DNA from: Burkholderia sp. Ax-1719
GTDB taxonomy: Bacteria > Pseudomonadota > Gammaproteobacteria > Burkholderiales > Burkholderiaceae
Direction of reading: 5' to 3'
Length of the DNA: 64,000 nucleotides
Assembly (NCBI RefSeq): GCF_011753055.1
Contig: NZ_VWWJ01000005.1
Location: 186,001 to 250,000 of the forward strand
Shown: in pieces, positions 16,384 to 24,826 of the stretch
Numbering within the stretch: position 1 is the first letter of the stretch
Layout: every line of letters begins with the position of its first letter
The notes under the pieces: model-generated
Told to the model about the DNA's origin: nothing
Database searches by the model: none
Seen by the model: the letters and a program-made list of their open reading frames with translations, nothing else
Program-made: the position numbers and the translations under genes

Positions 16384-18417
16384 ATGTTCGGAAAACTTAC
16401 ACTAGCCGACATTCCGTATCACGAGCCGATTATTCTCGGCACGATGATCGGTATGGCGATCATCGGCGCATTCGTGCTCGGTGGTATCACTTACCTCGGT
16501 AAGTGGAAATATCTGTGGACGGAGTGGCTGACGAGCGTCGACCACAAGCGTCTGGGCGTGATGTACATCGTGCTCGCCCTCATCATGCTGCTGCGCGGTT
16601 TCGCCGACGCAATCATGATGCGTACCCAGCTGGCTCTCGCGTACAACGCGCCGGGCTATCTGCCGCCGCACCATTACGACCAGATCTTCACGGCTCACGG
16701 CGTGATCATGATTTTCTTCATGGCCATGGCTTTCATGGTTGGCCTGATGAACATCGTGGTGCCGCTGCAGATCGGCGCACGCGACGTCGCGTTCCCGTTC
16801 CTGAACTCGCTGTCGTTCTGGATGACCGCTGTTGGCGCAATCCTGCTGATGATCTCGCTGGTCGTCGGTGAATTCGCCATGACGGGCTGGCTTGCCTACC
16901 CGCCGCTGTCGGAGCTGGCATACAGTCCTGGGGTAGGGGTGGATTACTACCTGTGGGCGCTGCAGATCTCCGGTGTCGGTACGCTGCTGACCGGCGTGAA
17001 CTTCTTCGTCACCATCATCAAGATGCGCGCTCCTGGCATGACGATGATGAAGCTGCCGGTGTTCACGTGGACGGCGCTGTGCACGAACGTGCTGATCATG
17101 GCTGCGTTCCCGATCCTGACCGTCACGCTGGCGCTGCTGGGCCTCGACCGTTACATCGGTACGCACTTCTTCACGAATGACGGCGGCGGTAACGCCATGC
17201 TGTACCTGAACCTGATCTGGGCCTGGGGTCACCCCGAGGTGTACATCCTGATCCTGCCGGCGTTCGGTATCTTCTCGGAAGTCGTGGCTACCTACGCCAA
17301 GAAGCCGCTGTTCGGCTACAAGGCAATGGTCTACGCGACCTGCGCGATCATGGTGCTGGCATTCGTCGTCTGGCTGCACCACTTCTTCACGATGGGTTCG
17401 GGCGCTGACGTCAACGCGTTCTTCGGTATCGCCACGATGATCATTTCGATCCCGACTGGCGTGAAGATCTTCAACTGGCTGTTCACGATTTACCGCGGTC
17501 GCCTCGAGTTCAACTCGTCGGTGCTGTGGACGCTTGGCTTCATGGTCACCTTCACCATCGGCGGCATGACCGGCGTGATGATGGCGATCCCGGGTGCTGA
17601 CTTCGTGCTGCACAACTCGCTGTTCCTGATTGCTCACTTCCACAACGTGATCATCGGCGGCGTGCTGTTCGGCTACCTGGCTGGCTTCAACTACTGGTTC
17701 CCGAAGGCATTCGGCTTCAAGCTGGACGAAAAGCTGGGCAAGCGCGCATTCTGGTTCTGGCTCGTGGGCTTCTACGTTGCCTTCACGCCGCTGTACGTGC
17801 TGGGCTTCATGGGCGCAACGCGTCGTCTGAACCACTACGACAATCCGGCATGGCATCCGTGGATGATCATCGCCTGGGTTGGCGCCGTGCTCGTGGCAAT
17901 CGGTATCGCTCACCAGCTGATGCAGCTGTATGTGTCGATCCGCGACCGCAACCTGCCGGAAAACCGCGATGTGACGGGCGATCCGTGGGGTGGCCGTACG
18001 CTGGAATGGTCGATGTCGTCGCCGCCGCCGTCGTACAACTTCGCGATCATCCCGAACGTGTCGGAACTCGATGAGTTCCAGCACCTGAAGGAAACCGGCC
18101 GCGCAACGGTCGATGTCGCGAACACGCACTACACCGACATCCACATGCCCTCGAACACCAGCGCTGGTCTGTTCATCGGTATGTTCAGCCTGATTCTCGG
18201 CTTTGCTGGCATCTGGCACATCTGGTGGCTCATGATCGTTGGCTTTATCGGCATCGTCGGTACGGCAATCGCTTACAGCTTCCAGAAGAACGAAGGCTAT
18301 TACATCCCGGCCGCCAAGGTCCGGGCCGACGAAGAAGCGCGTAGTCGCGCACTGGCCAAGGCGTTTGCTGTCAAGCAACGCGGTGGCAAGGTTGAAGAAG
18401 CACTGGAGGCCAACTGA
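16384..18417 (+). CDS. cyoB: Cytochrome bo3 ubiquinol oxidase subunit I
   Basis: Catalytic subunit that reduces oxygen to water and pumps protons. All metal ligands are present: the low-spin heme His in [11 protein letters not shown], the copper-B His and its cross-linked Tyr in WGHPEVY with the proton-channel Glu between them, the His pair in [11 protein letters not shown], and the two His in [11 protein letters not shown] for heme o3 and heme b. Length of 677 residues and about fifteen helices match the family. The stop overlaps the start of cyoC by one base (TGATG), showing translational coupling. Confidence 0.97.
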   Translation: MFGKLTLADIPYHEPIILGTMIGMAIIGAFVLGGITYLGKWKYLWTEWLTSVDHKRLGVMYIVLALIMLLRGFADAIMMRTQLALAYNAPGYLPPHHYDQIFTAHGVIMIFFMAMAFMVGLMNIVVPLQIGARDVAFPFLNSLSFWMTAVGAILLMISLVVGEFAMTGWLAYPPLSELAYSPGVGVDYYLWALQISGVGTLLTGVNFFVTIIKMRAPGMTMMKLPVFTWTALCTNVLIMAAFPILTVTLALLGLDRYIGTHFFTNDGGGNAMLYLNLIWAWGHPEVYILILPAFGIFSEVVATYAKKPLFGYKAMVYATCAIMVLAFVVWLHHFFTMGSGADVNAFFGIATMIISIPTGVKIFNWLFTIYRGRLEFNSSVLWTLGFMVTFTIGGMTGVMMAIPGADFVLHNSLFLIAHFHNVIIGGVLFGYLAGFNYWFPKAFGFKLDEKLGKRAFWFWLVGFYVAFTPLYVLGFMGATRRLNHYDNPAWHPWMIIAWVGAVLVAIGIAHQLMQLYVSIRDRNLPENRDVTGDPWGGRTLEWSMSSPPPSYNFAIIPNVSELDEFQHLKETGRATVDVANTHYTDIHMPSNTSAGLFIGMFSLILGFAGIWHIWWLMIVGFIGIVGTAIAYSFQKNEGYYIPAAKVRADEEARSRALAKAFAVKQRGGKVEEALEAN

Positions 18418-19028
18418 TGTTGACGAAGACTGGTGCGGCCGCACTCGCGGAGCACGATCACCACGATCACCCGCCGTCACACTCGGTGTTCGGCTTCTGG
18501 CTGTACCTGATGACTGACTGTATTCTGTTCGGCACGCTGTTCGCAGTGTTTGCCGTGATGCAGAACCAGTTCGCAGGCGGCCCGTCGGGCAAGGACCTGT
18601 TCGACATCAACGGCGTCGCGATGGAAACGGCAGTGCTGCTGCTGTCGTCCATCACGTACGGCTTCGCGATGATCGGCGCGCACAAGCAGCGCAAGGGTCA
18701 AGTGCTGTTCTGGCTGGCGATCACCTTCCTGCTGGGCGCAACGTTCCTGTATTTCGAACTGCATGAATTCGCGCACATGATTGCCGAAGGCAACGGTCCG
18801 CAACGCAGCGCGTTCCTGTCGTCGTTCTTCACGCTGGTGGCTACCCACGGTATCCACGTGACGTTCGGCATGATCTGGATGGTCGTCCTCATGGTGCAGA
18901 CCCTGAAGGCGCCGGAACTGGGCGATCGCGAAGTGCGCCGCCTGTCGTGCCTCAGCCTTTTCTGGCACTTTCTGGACATCGTCTGGATCTGCGTGTTCTC
19001 CTTTGTTTACCTTGCGAGCGTGATCTAA
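18417..19028 (+). CDS. cyoC: Cytochrome bo3 ubiquinol oxidase subunit III
   Basis: Five-helix accessory subunit of the bo3 oxidase, without redox centres, needed for assembly and stability. It begins with a His-rich cytoplasmic stretch (EHDHHDHPP) and continues into VFGFWLYLMTDCILFGTLFAV, the first helix of the quinol-oxidase type of subunit III. GIHVTFGMIWM and LFWHFLDIVWICVFSFVYL are family signatures. Length is 203 residues. It is coupled to cyoB by an overlapping start and directly abuts cyoD. Confidence 0.95.
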   Translation: MLTKTGAAALAEHDHHDHPPSHSVFGFWLYLMTDCILFGTLFAVFAVMQNQFAGGPSGKDLFDINGVAMETAVLLLSSITYGFAMIGAHKQRKGQVLFWLAITFLLGATFLYFELHEFAHMIAEGNGPQRSAFLSSFFTLVATHGIHVTFGMIWMVVLMVQTLKAPELGDREVRRLSCLSLFWHFLDIVWICVFSFVYLASVI

Positions 19029-19358
19029 ATGAGTGCTCATCCTATCCACGAAGAAGAAAGCCACGGCAGCTTCGGCGGCTATGTGGCCGGTTTCGTCCTG
19101 GCGGTGGTGCTCACGGCAGCATCGTTCTGGCTGGTTCTGCATGGCGGTTTCCCGCGTGAAACCGCACTGCTCGGCCTGGCCGCTCTGGCAGTCGTGCAGA
19201 TCGTGGTTCACCTCGTGTTCTTCCTGCATATGAACACGTCGTCGGGCCAGCGCTGGAACGTGACCGCATTTGGCTTTACGGCCATGACGGTGCTGATCGT
19301 CGTGATCGGTACGCTGTGGGTCATGCACAACGTCAGCATGAACATGATGTCGCGTTAA
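19029..19358 (+). CDS. cyoD: Cytochrome bo3 ubiquinol oxidase subunit IV
   Basis: Small three-helix subunit (109 residues) that helps bind copper B during assembly of the bo3 oxidase. It starts MSAHPIHEEESHGSFGGYV and has VQIVVHLVFFLHMN in helix 2, both typical. Its ATG comes directly after the cyoC stop. No cyoE (heme O synthase) follows; the operon ends at a strong terminator, so heme O synthase must be encoded elsewhere. Confidence 0.95.
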   Translation: MSAHPIHEEESHGSFGGYVAGFVLAVVLTAASFWLVLHGGFPRETALLGLAALAVVQIVVHLVFFLHMNTSSGQRWNVTAFGFTAMTVLIVVIGTLWVMHNVSMNMMSR

Positions 19359-19391
19359 TCGTCGATTAAACGCACGTCTCGCTGAAAAGCA

Positions 19392-19430
19392 AAAAACGCC
19401 GCCTGGGTTTGCGCCCGGCGGCGTTTTTCT
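19392..19430 (+). terminator. Rho-independent terminator of the cyo operon
   Basis: AAAAACGCCGCC (19392-19403) pairs with GGCGGCGTTTTT (19417-19428), followed by CTTTT. It also has an A-rich left arm and so may stop the minus-strand hydrolase transcript. Confidence 0.9.
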
Positions 19431-19438
19431 TTTGGGTG

Positions 19439-19452
19439 TTTCGTATCGGAAA
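19439..19452. repeat. Dispersed palindrome copy
   Basis: TTTCGTATCGGAAA, a one-mismatch relative of TTTCC-N4-GGAAA, lies between the cyo terminator and the 3' end of the SGNH hydrolase gene. Confidence 0.4.
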
Positions 19453-19475
19453 GGCGCGCTGTTCTCTGACGCGTT

Positions 19476-20126
19476 TCAGACGCCGAAGCGCTGTCGCACG
19501 GTTTGCGCCACGGCGCCGCCGAGCTTGTGATGCTGATCCGCTTCGTAGTGAATGCCATCGGTCGTGCTGACGCTCGCGAATTCGCCCGCATCGAGAAACG
19601 CCGAACCGTATTTCACCGCCACGCGCTCATAGAGCGGCGCAAGCAGGCGCGATTTTGCCGCGCCGCCCGTGAAAATCTCGCCGAGAAAGCCGATCTCCTC
19701 GATGGGCGCGGGCGACATCAGCAACACGTGAGGCGTCGATCCGCCTGGGCCCGCACGACAGGCCACGAGCGTTTCGAGCAGCACGTCGACCGAATGGGCG
19801 ATATCGGCCGGGGTGACGGAGAAACGCGTCTTGAGGTCGTTGGTGCCGAGCATGAGCACGACGACGTCCACCGGCAACTGGCTCTCCAGACACGGTCGCA
19901 GATACGCGAGGCCGTTCTTGTGGCGTCCCTCGATGGGATCGTCGTGAACCGTGGTGCGTGCGGGCAGGCCTTCTTCGACCACGCGCCAGCCGCTGCCGAG
20001 CGCGTCAGCCAGCACGCCCGGCCAGCGCTCGGCGGGGCCGAAGCGTTCGAGTACGCCAGGCAGGTTCAGCGGTTTGGTGCCGTGCGTGTTCGAATCGCCA
20101 TAACAGAGCAGAGTGCGTAACGACAT
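19476..20126 (-). CDS. SGNH/GDSL-type esterase
   Basis: Serine hydrolase of the SGNH superfamily (216 residues), likely a cytoplasmic arylesterase or lipase-like enzyme since no signal peptide is present. Block I is LLCYGDSNTHG with the Ser nucleophile near residue 12. The GTND block is in VVLMLGTNDLKT and the Asp/His pair in TTDGIHYEAD near the C-terminus. I start at 20126, where AGGAGAG precedes ATG; a longer frame to 20408 runs through the divergent promoter and is not real. It is divergent from the TetR gene, and a TetR-type operator lies 120 bases upstream. Confidence 0.85.
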   Translation of the reverse strand: MSLRTLLCYGDSNTHGTKPLNLPGVLERFGPAERWPGVLADALGSGWRVVEEGLPARTTVHDDPIEGRHKNGLAYLRPCLESQLPVDVVVLMLGTNDLKTRFSVTPADIAHSVDVLLETLVACRAGPGGSTPHVLLMSPAPIEEIGFLGEIFTGGAAKSRLLAPLYERVAVKYGSAFLDAGEFASVSTTDGIHYEADQHHKLGGAVAQTVRQRFGV

Positions 20127-20148
20127 GGATGGCTCTCCTGTTGGTGAG

Positions 20149-20163
20149 TTTCCGATGCGAAAT
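20149..20163. repeat. Dispersed palindrome copy in the hydrolase leader
   Basis: TTTCCGATGCGAAAT lies 23 bases upstream of the SGNH hydrolase start, in its 5' leader. Confidence 0.4.
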
Positions 20164-20245
20164 TTCCGGCTGTCGAGCGCTTTATGGTGCGCGAACGCGT
20201 GCGTGGCCGGAGCGATAAAAGCCACTTCGTGAGTCGGGAGATTAC

Positions 20246-20260
20246 TAGACGACTGGTCTA
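20246..20260. promoter_or_regulatory. TetR-family operator 1
   Basis: TAGACGACTGGTCTA is a TAGAC-N5-GTCTA palindrome centred 31 bases before the tetR ATG, matching operator 2 in 14 of 15 bases. It resembles the NemR operator of enterobacteria. Its place suggests autorepression and possible control of the divergent esterase. Confidence 0.75.
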
Positions 20261-20283
20261 ATCCGCCTGTAACATGGCAACCC

Positions 20284-20886
20284 ATGAACGCAGCGCCAGC
20301 CGTCGAAGTTCGACAACACATCCTCGATACCGCCATGCCCATCATTCTGGGCAAGGGTTTTTCGGCCGTCGGTCTCAATGAGATTCTCGCGACCGCGGGC
20401 GTCCCCAAAGGGTCGTTCTATCACTATTTCGGCTCGAAAGAGGCGTTCGGCGAAGCTTTGCTGACGTGTTACTTCACCGAATACGAAGAGCGTCTTGAAG
20501 CGCAGCTCGTACAGCGGGCCGGTTCGCCGGTCGAGCGCCTGATGGGCTATTTCGAGGACTGGCGTGTCATGCAGTGCGCGGACGGTCCCGACGGCAAATG
20601 CCTCGCGGTGAAGCTGGGCGCGGAAGTCAGCGACCTGTCCGAGCCGATGCGCGCGGTGCTGCGTCGTGGTACTGAAGAGATCATCCGGCGTATTGCGGTC
20701 TGTATCGACGAAGGTTGCGCCGACGGTTCGCTCACCGGCATCAGCGATGCGAGCTCTACCGCTGCGACGCTCTACGAACTGTGGCTAGGCGCGACGCTGA
20801 TGGAGAAGATCCGCCGCGACCGCCGTCCGCTTGACGCGGCGATGGCCACGACCCGGCAACTTCTGAATCTGCCGCGCGCAGTCTGA
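20284..20886 (+). CDS. TetR-family repressor, NemR-like
   Basis: One-component regulator of 200 residues. The N-terminal helix-turn-helix spans about residues 25-55 (FSAVGLNEILATAGVPKGSFYHYFGSKEAFG). The rest is the ligand-binding domain, which has Cys residues (MQCADGPDGKCLAV and AVCIDEGC) that could sense electrophiles or oxidants, as in NemR. Two near-identical operators, one before this gene and one before the DJ-1/OYE genes, define its likely targets. The downstream order (DJ-1-like protein, Old Yellow Enzyme) recalls the nemRA-gloA logic of defence against quinones, N-ethylmaleimide-like compounds and aldehydes. Confidence 0.82.
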   Translation: MNAAPAVEVRQHILDTAMPIILGKGFSAVGLNEILATAGVPKGSFYHYFGSKEAFGEALLTCYFTEYEERLEAQLVQRAGSPVERLMGYFEDWRVMQCADGPDGKCLAVKLGAEVSDLSEPMRAVLRRGTEEIIRRIAVCIDEGCADGSLTGISDASSTAATLYELWLGATLMEKIRRDRRPLDAAMATTRQLLNLPRAV

Positions 20887-21003
20887 CGGCAAGTCCCGGG
20901 CTTACCCGGGAACGTAACCAACACGCCACATCGGCATGACATCATCGATTGGACGCGTTTGAGCAGGCGTCTTCTTGAAGAGTCGTATCATGCGGCAAGT
21001 GAC

Positions 21004-21018
21004 TAGACGACCGGTCTA
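21004..21018. promoter_or_regulatory. TetR-family operator 2
   Basis: TAGACGACCGGTCTA differs from operator 1 by a single base and lies 93 bases before the DJ-1/PfpI gene, placing that gene and probably the downstream reductase under the adjacent TetR regulator. Confidence 0.75.
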
Positions 21019-21110
21019 ATTGTGCAGGCGCCGAAAGAATCGGCACGGCACGCAAGACCGGTTTCAATGGGCGCGAGAGCGCCCGGCATCATCGATAAAA
21101 GGAAAACTCG

Positions 21111-21794
21111 ATGAACGTACTGATCGTTTTGACTTCGCACGACCAACTCGGCAACACGGGCAAGAAGACGGGTTTCTGGCTCGAAGAGTTTGCCGCTCCC
21201 TACTTCGCACTGCGCGACGCGGGCGCGAAGATCACGCTGGCGTCGCCCAAGGGCGGCCAGCCGCCGCTCGATCCGAAGAGCAGCGATCCGTCGGCGCAGA
21301 CCGATGCCACGCGCCGCTTCGACGCGGACGCCGCGGCACAGGCCGAACTGGCCAATACGAAACGTCTCGCCGATGTCGACGCGAACGACTTCGACGCAGT
21401 GTTCTATCCGGGCGGCCACGGCCCGCTGTGGGATCTCGCCGAAGACACGCAGTCGATCGCGCTGATCGAAAAGACCCTCGCCGCAGGCAAGCCGGTCGCG
21501 GCCGTGTGCCACGCACCGGGCGTGCTGCGTCACGTCAAGGGCGCCGATGGCCGCTCGATCGTGGCGGGCAAGAAGGTGACCGGTTTCGCAAACAGCGAAG
21601 AAGCCGCCGTCGAGCTGACCGATGTGGTGCCGTTCCTCGTCGAGGACATGCTCAAGGCCAACGGCGGCGACTACTCCAAGGCGGAAGACTGGGCTCCCCA
21701 CGTGGCCATCGATGGCCTGCTCATCACGGGGCAAAACCCCGCATCGTCGGAGCCGGTCGCCGAAGCGCTGCTCGAACTGCTGAACAAGAAGTAA
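21111..21794 (+). CDS. DJ-1/PfpI family protein (Hsp31-like glyoxalase/deglycase)
   Basis: Class I glutamine-amidotransferase-like protein of 227 residues. The nucleophilic elbow VAAVCHAPGVL near residue 140 carries the conserved Cys, followed by His. The Glu of FWLEEFAAPY near residue 26 completes the site, and YPGGHGPLWDL is the family loop. The layout is that of the Hsp31/HchA-like branch, which converts methylglyoxal to lactate or repairs glycated groups. It fits an electrophile defence regulon. The ribosome site AAAGGAAAACTCG precedes ATG. Confidence 0.87.
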   Translation: MNVLIVLTSHDQLGNTGKKTGFWLEEFAAPYFALRDAGAKITLASPKGGQPPLDPKSSDPSAQTDATRRFDADAAAQAELANTKRLADVDANDFDAVFYPGGHGPLWDLAEDTQSIALIEKTLAAGKPVAAVCHAPGVLRHVKGADGRSIVAGKKVTGFANSEEAAVELTDVVPFLVEDMLKANGGDYSKAEDWAPHVAIDGLLITGQNPASSEPVAEALLELLNKK

Positions 21795-21980
21795 GTCCGT
21801 TTATCCCCATTTCCTTCAAGCAACTCTGCGCGCCGCGAAATATGCGGCGCGGGGAGCGTTTTTGTCGCTCGCTGCGCGAGCGCGTGCTTAAAGGAAATCC
21901 TGAATTCTTTATTCAACGTTTTTTCAAGGGCGCGAAATTCCGCCGGATTCCCGGTTCGCGCCGCCCAAGGAGAGCAGTAG

Positions 21981-23075
21981 ATGTCCGCATTGTTCGAACC
22001 GTTCAAGCTCAAAGATGTATCCCTGCGCAACCGCATCGCGGTTCCGCCGATGTGCCAGTACATGGCCGTCGATGGCATGATCAACGACTGGCACCACGTT
22101 CATTACGCCCAGATCGCGCGCGGCGGCGCGGGCCTCGTGATCGTCGAAGCGACGGCGGTGTCGCCGGAAGGCCGCATCACGCCGGGCTGCGCGGGTATCT
22201 GGAATGACGAGCAGGCCAAGGCGTTTGCGCCGACCGTCGCCGCTATCAAGGCTGCGGGCTCGGTGCCCGGCATCCAGATCGCACACGCGGGCCGCAAGGC
22301 GAGCGCCAATCGTCCGTGGGAAGGCGACGACCATATCGCCGAAGGCGACGCACGCGGCTGGCAGACCATCGCGCCGTCCGCGATCCCGTTTGGCGCGCAT
22401 CTGCCGAAGGTGCCGCAGGAAATGACGCTCGACGATATCGCGCGCGTGCGCGAAGACTTCGTCGCAGCGGCAAAGCGCGCGCTGGACGCGGGCTTCGAAT
22501 GGCTGGAACTGCACTTTGCGCACGGCTATCTGGGTCAAAGCTTCTTCTCGGAACACTCGAACCAGCGCACCGATGCTTACGGCGGCAGCCTCGAAAACCG
22601 CAGCCGTTTCCTTCTGGAAACGCTCGCTGCCGTGCGCAAGGTCTGGCCGGAACATTTGCCGCTGACGGCGCGTTTTGGCGTGATCGAATACGATGGCCGC
22701 GACGAGCAGACGCTGGCCGAATCCATCGAACTCGCGAAGAACTTCAAGCGCGAAGGCCTGGACATGCTGGGCGTGAGCGTGGGTTTCTCCACGCCGACCG
22801 CGCAGATTCCGTGGGCGCCGGCTTTCCTCGCGCCGATCGCGCAGAAGGTGCGTCGCGCGGCGGGCCTGCCGGTGTCGTCGGCATGGGGTATCGGCACGCC
22901 GGAACTGGCCGAGCGCTCGGTCGCTTCGGAGCAGCTGGATCTGGTGATGGTGGGCCGCGCGCATCTGGCGAACCCGCACTGGCCGTACTTTGCTGCGCAG
23001 GAACTGAAGGTCGATCGCGCGGCGTGGGTGCTGCCGGCGCCGTACGCGCACTGGCTCGAACGCTACAAGGCCTGA
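21981..23075 (+). CDS. Old Yellow Enzyme family NADPH:flavin oxidoreductase (YqjM-like)
   Basis: FMN-dependent ene-reductase, a TIM barrel of 364 residues, reducing activated C=C bonds such as those in quinones, maleimides and enals. It carries marks of the thermophilic-like/YqjM branch: PPMCQYMA with the redox-tuning Cys, HVHYAQIARGG, HAGRKAS with a substrate-binding His, LHFAHGYLGQSFFS and GRAHLANPHWP at the C-terminus. A GGAGAGCAGTAG ribosome site precedes ATG. A gap of 186 bases separates it from the DJ-1 gene, so it may be co-transcribed under operator 2 or have its own promoter. Confidence 0.92.
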   Translation: MSALFEPFKLKDVSLRNRIAVPPMCQYMAVDGMINDWHHVHYAQIARGGAGLVIVEATAVSPEGRITPGCAGIWNDEQAKAFAPTVAAIKAAGSVPGIQIAHAGRKASANRPWEGDDHIAEGDARGWQTIAPSAIPFGAHLPKVPQEMTLDDIARVREDFVAAAKRALDAGFEWLELHFAHGYLGQSFFSEHSNQRTDAYGGSLENRSRFLLETLAAVRKVWPEHLPLTARFGVIEYDGRDEQTLAESIELAKNFKREGLDMLGVSVGFSTPTAQIPWAPAFLAPIAQKVRRAAGLPVSSAWGIGTPELAERSVASEQLDLVMVGRAHLANPHWPYFAAQELKVDRAAWVLPAPYAHWLERYKA

Positions 23076-23093
23076 GCGGCCTGACGACGGAAA

Positions 23094-23108
23094 TTGCCGA
23101 TCGGAAAT
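23094..23108. repeat. Dispersed palindrome copy
   Basis: TTGCCGATCGGAAAT lies between the ene-reductase stop and the ABM monooxygenase, 46 bases before the latter's ATG. Confidence 0.4.
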
Positions 23109-23154
23109 TTCATCGACGCAGACTCATTGACTTACCGACGATAAGGACACTCTG

Positions 23155-23454
23155 ATGAGCATCTATCTTTTTGCGAGCCTCACGCCGAAGGCCGAACATG
23201 TCGCCGACCTCGAAGCGGAACTGCGTCACATGGTGGTCGAAACGCGCAAGGAAGCGGGCAATCGTCGCTACGACCTGCTGCGTCGCGCGGACGGCACGCC
23301 GGGTTTTCATCTCTACGAGACATACGTGGATGAAGCCGCTGTTCAGGCGCATCGCGAAAGCGCGCACTATGTGGCGTTTCGCGGCAAGATCGGCGACTGG
23401 CTGGCCGAGCCGGTCGACGTGAAGGCACTGGTGGGCGTGGATATCGCTGCTTGA
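23155..23454 (+). CDS. Putative quinol monooxygenase (ABM domain)
   Basis: Small dimeric alpha/beta-barrel protein of the antibiotic-biosynthesis-monooxygenase superfamily, 99 residues, like YgiN, which oxidises quinols without cofactor. Typical features are the start MSIYLFASLTPKAEHVADLEAELR, the central ETRKEAGNRRYDLLR and FHLYETYVDEAAVQAHRES. Its place behind the ene-reductase suggests a quinone/quinol cycle in the same stress response. ATAAGGACACTCTG precedes the start. Confidence 0.85.
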   Translation: MSIYLFASLTPKAEHVADLEAELRHMVVETRKEAGNRRYDLLRRADGTPGFHLYETYVDEAAVQAHRESAHYVAFRGKIGDWLAEPVDVKALVGVDIAA

Positions 23455-23485
23455 GTTTGAAGCGATAGCCTCGTTTGTATGAGAG

Positions 23486-23521
23486 AAAGCGCCAAGGCGA
23501 TGTGTTGCCCTGGCGCTTTTT
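23486..23521 (+). terminator. Rho-independent terminator
   Basis: AAAGCGCCA (23486-23494) pairs with TGGCGCTTT (23511-23519), extended inside by GGC/GCC, with TT after it. It lies between convergent genes and can act on both strands. Confidence 0.8.
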
Positions 23522-23543
23522 CGTTGGTCCTGGTCGGTGCGCG

Positions 23544-24575
23544 TCAGTGCGCGAAATCCAGTACCACGCGGCCCTCGATTGCGCCGCGCTCCATGCGTGC
23601 GAACACGTCGTTGATGTTTTCGAGCCGGTCGGTGCTGACGGTCGCCTTGACCTTGCCTTCCTGCGCGAAGATCAGCGACTCTTCAAGGTCGAGCCGGGTG
23701 CCGACGATCGAGCCACGCACCGTCACGCCGCTCAGCACCATGTCGAAAATCGGCAAGGGGAAATCGCCGGGTGGCAGGCCGTTGAGCGAAACCGTGCCGC
23801 CGCGTCGTACCATCCCCAGGGCCTGTGAGAACGCGATCGGCGAAACCGCGGTGACGAGCACGCCATGCGCGCCGCCAATTTCCTTCTTCAGATAAGCCGC
23901 CGGGTCGGTGGTCTTCGCATTGACGGTAACCGTCGCCCCCAATCGCTTTGCAAGCTCGAGTTTCGCATCGTCAACGTCGACGGCGGCGACGTTCAGGCCC
24001 ATCGCGCGCGCGTATTGAACCGCCATGTGCCCGAGCCCACCTACGCCGGAAATCACGACCCAATTGCCGGGACGCGTATCGGTCACTTTCAGGCCTTTAT
24101 AAACCGTGACGCCCGCACAAAGTACCGGCGCGATGTCGATAAAATTCACGCCCTTGGGCAGCAGGCCGACGTAGTTGGCATCGGCTTTTGCATATTGCGC
24201 GAAGCCGCCGTTGACCGAATAGCCCGTGTTTTTCTGCTGCTCGCACAAGGTTTCCCAACCACCCAGGCAATGTTCGCAATGACCGCATGCGGAATAGAGC
24301 CACGGAATGCCCACGCGGTCGCCTTCCTTGACGTGCTTCACGCCGCTGCCCACGCCCACCACGTAACCGACGCCTTCATGGCCCGGAATAAAGGGCGGTT
24401 GCGGCTTGACGGGCCAGTCGCCATGCGCGGCGTGCAGGTCCGTATGGCACACGCCGCAGGCTTCGATCTTCACGACGAGTTCGCCGGGACCCGGCTCGGG
24501 AACGGCCACTTCTTCGATAACCAGTGGCTTGCCAAATTCGCGGACCACGGCTGCCTGCATTGTCTTGCTCATCAT
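23544..24575 (-). CDS. adhP: Zinc-dependent alcohol dehydrogenase AdhP
   Basis: Medium-chain NAD-dependent alcohol dehydrogenase, 343 residues, interconverting primary alcohols such as ethanol or propanol and aldehydes. The catalytic zinc site is [16 protein letters not shown] with GHEGVG, the structural zinc site [15 protein letters not shown], and the NAD-binding loop [13 protein letters not shown]. It matches AdhP throughout, including [19 protein letters not shown]. Two adjacent ATG codons (24575 and 24572) are possible starts. It is divergent from the GT41 gene. Confidence 0.94.
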   Translation of the reverse strand: MMSKTMQAAVVREFGKPLVIEEVAVPEPGPGELVVKIEACGVCHTDLHAAHGDWPVKPQPPFIPGHEGVGYVVGVGSGVKHVKEGDRVGIPWLYSACGHCEHCLGGWETLCEQQKNTGYSVNGGFAQYAKADANYVGLLPKGVNFIDIAPVLCAGVTVYKGLKVTDTRPGNWVVISGVGGLGHMAVQYARAMGLNVAAVDVDDAKLELAKRLGATVTVNAKTTDPAAYLKKEIGGAHGVLVTAVSPIAFSQALGMVRRGGTVSLNGLPPGDFPLPIFDMVLSGVTVRGSIVGTRLDLEESLIFAQEGKVKATVSTDRLENINDVFARMERGAIEGRVVLDFAH

Positions 24576-24826
24576 CGGCTCCTGTTCGGGGTAAGAGCGC
24601 TACACCTGCGCAATCATGCTTTCGTGACTCTTTCAGTGTGCCAAATTGTGTGAAGTAACGCGCCGGAATTGCGCGTGTCATATCGACGCAATGGGTATCG
24701 CATCAGGGAAAGAAGTTATTTAACGAAGCATTTTCAATGCGAATTTGAATTGCACTCCGAATCAAATGTTTGCTTTCCAGATAAGGATCGTGAGGTATCC
24801 GATGCTGGACACATTGGCCGATTACA

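Noticed and set aside
16402..18480. 692-codon frame antisense to cyoB
   Set aside because: Low-complexity His/Asp/Arg product with no family resemblance; cyoB on the other strand is unambiguous.
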